DNA from: Modestobacter sp.
GTDB lineage: Bacteria; Actinomycetota; Actinomycetes; Mycobacteriales; Geodermatophilaceae
Assembly (NCBI GenBank): GCA_025965635.1
Contig: JAOPWO010000248.1
Coordinates: 1-8,173, forward strand
Direction of reading: 5' to 3'
DNA: 8,173 bases
Below are positions 5,580-8,173 of this stretch, one piece after another. How positions within the stretch are numbered: position 1 is the stretch's first letter; each line of letters begins with the position of its first letter. Under the pieces are notes generated by a model, which had not been told where the DNA came from, ran no database searches, and saw nothing but the letters and a program-made list of their open reading frames with translations. The position numbers and the translations under genes are program-made.

Positions 5580-7502
5580 ATGGACATCCCCAGCCTGACC
5601 CGGCGGGACGCGCTCAAGGCGTCCCTGCTGGGCGCCGCAGCCCTCGCCCTGCCGTGGCAGGGCGTGCTCTCCGCGAAGAGCGCGTCGCGGATCGCCGAGA
5701 GCAAGCTGCCCCGGCCGTACACGGTGCCGTTCTACACACCACCGGTGCTACGGCCAGCCATGTCCGACGCCACCGGGGACTACTACCGGATCACCCAGAC
5801 CGCCTTCGTCGGAGAGGTCCTGCCCGGGATCAAGACGCCGCTGTGGGGGTACAACGGCTTGGTCCCCGGCCCCACCATCAAGGCGCGGCGCGGCCGGCAG
5901 ACGGTGATGCGCCAGATCAACGCGCTGCCGGAGAAGCACCCCACGCTCGGGTACGTGCCCTGGACCTCCACCCACCTGCACGGCATGCCCTCCAAGCCGC
6001 AGTACGACGGCTACGCCGGGGACAACTCGATGCCCGGCATGTGGAAGGACTACGTCTACCCGAACAGCTGCGAGGCGCGGACGCTCTGGTACCACGACCA
6101 CGGCGTCCACCACACGGCGGAGAACGTCTACATGGGCCTGGCCGCCCAGTACCACCTGTCCGACGAGGTCGAGGACGCGCTGCCCATCCCCAAGGGCCGC
6201 TACGACCTGCCCCTGACCATCAGCGACGCGGCATTCGCCGAGAACGGCGCGCTGCTCTGGGACGACAACAGCCACTCGGGCATCTACGGGGACGTCGTCC
6301 TGGTGAACGGGCGCCCCTGGCCCACGCTGGCCGTCGAGCAGCGGAAGTACCGCTTCCGGGTGCTCAACGCCTCGGTCGCCCGCGGGTACCTGCTGCGGTT
6401 GAGCAACGGGCAGCCCTTCCAGGTCATCGCCACCGACGGGGGCTTCATGGCCATCCCGCAGACGGTCACCGAGCTGAAGATCGGGATGGCCGAGCGGTAC
6501 GAGATCGTCGTGGACTTCGCCGCGATCACGCCCGGCCAGAAGATCCAGCTGGTCAACCGGGGCGTGAAGAACTCCACCGACTACGACCACACCGGCAAGG
6601 TCATGCAGTTCGAGGTCAGCGGCCCGGCGTCGGACACGCGCAACAACGACGTGCCGGCCGTGCTCACGACCCCGCACCCGGCCATGACCCTCACCCCGGC
6701 GATGTCCCAGGCGTCGCGGTACATGCGCCTCGAGCGCACGAACAACCTGTGGACCATCAACGGCACGACCTGGGACGACGTGGCCAAGGACGAGTACGTC
6801 CCGGTGTTCGCCAACCCGCAGGTAGGCGACGTCGAGATCTGGGAGGTCGAGAACAAGTCCGGCGGCTGGTTCCACCCCCTGCACGTCCACCTCGTGGACT
6901 TCCAGGTGCTCAGCCGCAACGGCCGGCCCGCGCCCGCCCACGAGCGCGGCCCCAAGGACGTCGTCTACATCGGCGAGGGCGAGACGGTGAAGCTGATCAT
7001 GCGCTTCGGGCCCGAGCACGGGCGCTACATGATCCACTGCCACAACCTGTCGCACGAGGACCACGACATGATGACCCAGTTCCAGGTCGGCGACCACGAC
7101 GCCGACTGCGACCCGGTCAACGCCGCACCGCCCACCCGTGGCGCCGAGACCCCCTGGGACCCCCGGGCCTTCCAGCCGGAGGCACCGGGCACGAGCACGG
7201 ACCCGACGTCGCCGGCTCCTCCGCCGGAGACCCCGTCCCCGGCGCCTGCTCCGAGCGCACCGACGACCACGGCTCCCAGCACCGCGCCCAGGACCACCGC
7301 GCCCAGGACCACCGCACCCAAGGCCACGACCACCCCGAAGACCAGCACCCCGAAGACCCGCACCCCGAAGACCAGCACCCCGAAGACCACCACCCCGAAG
7401 ACCACCACCCCGAAGACCACTGCCCCGAAGACCACTGCCCCGAAGACGACCGCCCCGCGGACCACGACGTCGAGCCGGACCACCTCGGGACGTGACAAGT
7501 GA
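5580..7502 (+). CDS. Tat-exported bilirubin-oxidase/CotA-like multicopper oxidase with Pro/Thr/Lys repeat tail
   Basis: The 640-residue secreted oxidase should couple one-electron oxidation of phenolic, tetrapyrrole or metal substrates to reduction of oxygen to water. Residues 1-30 form a Tat signal (SLTRRDALK, then a hydrophobic stretch 14-25), so it is probably exported folded and copper-loaded. All four copper motifs are intact: HLHG (H132, H134), YHDH (H172, H174), HPLHVH (H432, H435, H437) and HCHNLSHEDHDMM (H486, C487, H488, H492, axial M497). The segment HTAENVYMG and the ED-ALPIP, YGDVVLVNGRPWP and RKYRFRVLNA stretches closely resemble fungal/bacterial bilirubin oxidases, so that subgroup is favoured over classical laccases. 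Residues about 535-640 are a low-complexity Pro/Thr/Ser/Ala/Lys tail with TPKTx repeats, not part of the usual fold; it may bind or span the cell wall. The stop overlaps the next gene's GTG. The leader has dyad B and its own ribosome binding site. The physiological substrate is unknown. Confidence 0.95.
   Translation: MDIPSLTRRDALKASLLGAAALALPWQGVLSAKSASRIAESKLPRPYTVPFYTPPVLRPAMSDATGDYYRITQTAFVGEVLPGIKTPLWGYNGLVPGPTIKARRGRQTVMRQINALPEKHPTLGYVPWTSTHLHGMPSKPQYDGYAGDNSMPGMWKDYVYPNSCEARTLWYHDHGVHHTAENVYMGLAAQYHLSDEVEDALPIPKGRYDLPLTISDAAFAENGALLWDDNSHSGIYGDVVLVNGRPWPTLAVEQRKYRFRVLNASVARGYLLRLSNGQPFQVIATDGGFMAIPQTVTELKIGMAERYEIVVDFAAITPGQKIQLVNRGVKNSTDYDHTGKVMQFEVSGPASDTRNNDVPAVLTTPHPAMTLTPAMSQASRYMRLERTNNLWTINGTTWDDVAKDEYVPVFANPQVGDVEIWEVENKSGGWFHPLHVHLVDFQVLSRNGRPAPAHERGPKDVVYIGEGETVKLIMRFGPEHGRYMIHCHNLSHEDHDMMTQFQVGDHDADCDPVNAAPPTRGAETPWDPRAFQPEAPGTSTDPTSPAPPPETPSPAPAPSAPTTTAPSTAPRTTAPRTTAPKATTTPKTSTPKTRTPKTSTPKTTTPKTTTPKTTAPKTTAPKTTAPRTTTSSRTTSGRDK
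7332..7466 (+). repeat. 15-bp tandem repeats encoding a TPKTx pentapeptide tail
   Basis: Nine in-frame 15-bp units encode TPKTS, TPKTR, TPKTS, TPKTT (three times), APKTT (twice) and APRTT, residues 585-629 of the oxidase. The core ACCCCGAAGACC is nearly invariant at DNA level, so the array expanded recently by unit duplication and not only under protein selection. Related degenerate units (APRTT APRTT) precede it at 7284-7313. Every unit is a multiple of three, so copy-number change would keep the frame. The peptide is basic, proline-rich and probably extended. Confidence 0.9.
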
Positions 7503-8125
7503 GCGCCCTGATCGCCTCCCGGCCCGACGTCCCGGCGCGCCGGCGGACAGCTCCGTCCGGCTGGCAGTGGACGGCGGCCCTGGCGAGCGCGGCGGCGGGT
7601 GTCCTGCACCTGGTGGCCGCGGTCGGACATCGGGAAGCCGGTCAGCTCGTCGTCGGCCTGTTCCTCCTCGCGGCCGTGGCCCAGTGCGTCGGCGGCTGGC
7701 TGCTCGCGGTGAGCGCGCTGCGCGGGCGGCGACCCGGTCCGCTGGCGCTGAGCAGCGCACTCGTCGGCACCGTGGCGCTGGTCGTGCTCTTCGTCCTCGC
7801 GCACACGACCGACCTGCTCGCCGGGCTGACCGGGCACGGGGGTGGGGTGGCCGGCGGCGCGGACGAGCACGGCGCCGGGCACGCCGGAGGTGAGCCGCAG
7901 GGTCACTCGGTGGCCACGGACGGTCCGGTCGCGCTGAGCGCCGAACCGGAGCACGTCGCCGGTGCGCCGGGCCTGCTGGGCACCGCGACCGTCGCCGTCG
8001 AGCTGGTGTGCGCTCTCGGCCTCACCGCACTCCTGCCACGCACCTGGCGCGGCTGGGCGCTGGACGCCCAGCTGGCGCTCGGCGCGCTGGGCTGGGTGCT
8101 GTGGCTCACCGGCATCCTGGGCTGA
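7499..8125 (+). CDS. Five-helix membrane protein with a His-rich loop, function unknown
   Basis: I do not recognise this 208-residue protein. Hydrophobic segments are at about 24-43, 49-73, 84-104, 158-179 and 189-207. Positive charges (RRR 14-16, RGRR 75-78, R181 and R184) put the N-terminus and loops 2-3 and 4-5 in the cytoplasm. The long Gly/Ala/His loop (about 105-157) is then outside; it carries H113, H124, H128, H136 and H152. Further His residues at 37, 44 and 102 sit in or near helices on the outer side. That could be a metal-binding surface. The GTG start overlaps the oxidase stop as GTGA, so translation is coupled. A periplasmic copper-handling or membrane-anchoring partner for the oxidase is the natural guess; it is not shown by any known motif. 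No RBS of its own is obvious. Confidence 0.85.
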   Translation: MSALIASRPDVPARRRTAPSGWQWTAALASAAAGVLHLVAAVGHREAGQLVVGLFLLAAVAQCVGGWLLAVSALRGRRPGPLALSSALVGTVALVVLFVLAHTTDLLAGLTGHGGGVAGGADEHGAGHAGGEPQGHSVATDGPVALSAEPEHVAGAPGLLGTATVAVELVCALGLTALLPRTWRGWALDAQLALGALGWVLWLTGILG

Positions 8126-8163
8126 CGGCCCCCGCGCGCCGGGCTGCCGGCGCGCGGGGGCCG
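8126..8163 (+). terminator. Strong GC hairpin after the oxidase/membrane-protein unit
   Basis: A perfect 17-bp stem (8126-8142 with 8147-8163) closes on the four-base loop GCTG, starting right after the stop codon at 8125. There is no T-run, as is common in high-GC actinobacteria, so this may be a U-less terminator or an mRNA 3'-stabilising hairpin. It marks the end of the two-gene unit. Confidence 0.75.
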
Positions 8164-8173
8164 GCCGGCCGGG

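Noticed and set aside
5748..7760. 670-codon open frame on the minus strand opposite the oxidase
   Set aside because: It is a mirror of the oxidase coding strand caused by third-position GC bias. It has no recognisable domain and spans the repeat array.

Overview
The window is high-GC DNA with GTG/ATG starts, tightly packed genes, short overlaps and strong G/C third-position bias. This points to an actinobacterium. The glgC/glgA(glgM) divergent pair, the NarL-type regulators and the overall style suggest a Geodermatophilaceae-like soil or rock actinobacterium, but the family assignment is inference.

Left part (1-2592): the 5' end of glgC (ADP-glucose pyrophosphorylase, minus strand) diverges over about 70 bp from a GT4 glucosyltransferase of the actinobacterial GlgA/GlgM type, so this edge is alpha-glucan metabolism. 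Convergent with it lies a minus-strand zinc-dependent medium-chain dehydrogenase of the glutathione-independent formaldehyde dehydrogenase type.

Middle part (2593-5457): a 222-bp intergenic region rich in dyad symmetries leads to a signalling cluster on the plus strand. It holds a receiver-only response regulator, a complete NarL/LuxR-type response regulator, and a membrane-bound HisKA_3 histidine kinase whose start overlaps the second regulator by 11 bp. The kinase has an extracytoplasmic, probably Cache/PDC-like sensor flanked by two membrane helices.

Right part (5458-8173): a 122-bp leader carries a perfect G6T/AC6 inverted repeat that resembles one upstream of the first response regulator. 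It precedes a Tat-exported bilirubin-oxidase-like multicopper oxidase with all copper ligands and a long Pro/Thr/Lys pentapeptide-repeat tail. A five-helix membrane protein with a His-rich, probably extracytoplasmic loop follows, coupled through a GTGA stop/start overlap. A 17-bp GC hairpin closes this unit.

Working model (inference): the two-component cluster senses an extracytoplasmic signal and controls the oxidase plus its His-rich membrane partner, possibly through the shared G-tract dyad. The least described parts are the oxidase/His-rich membrane protein pair and the shared upstream architecture. No mobile element, CRISPR array, tRNA or rRNA was seen.
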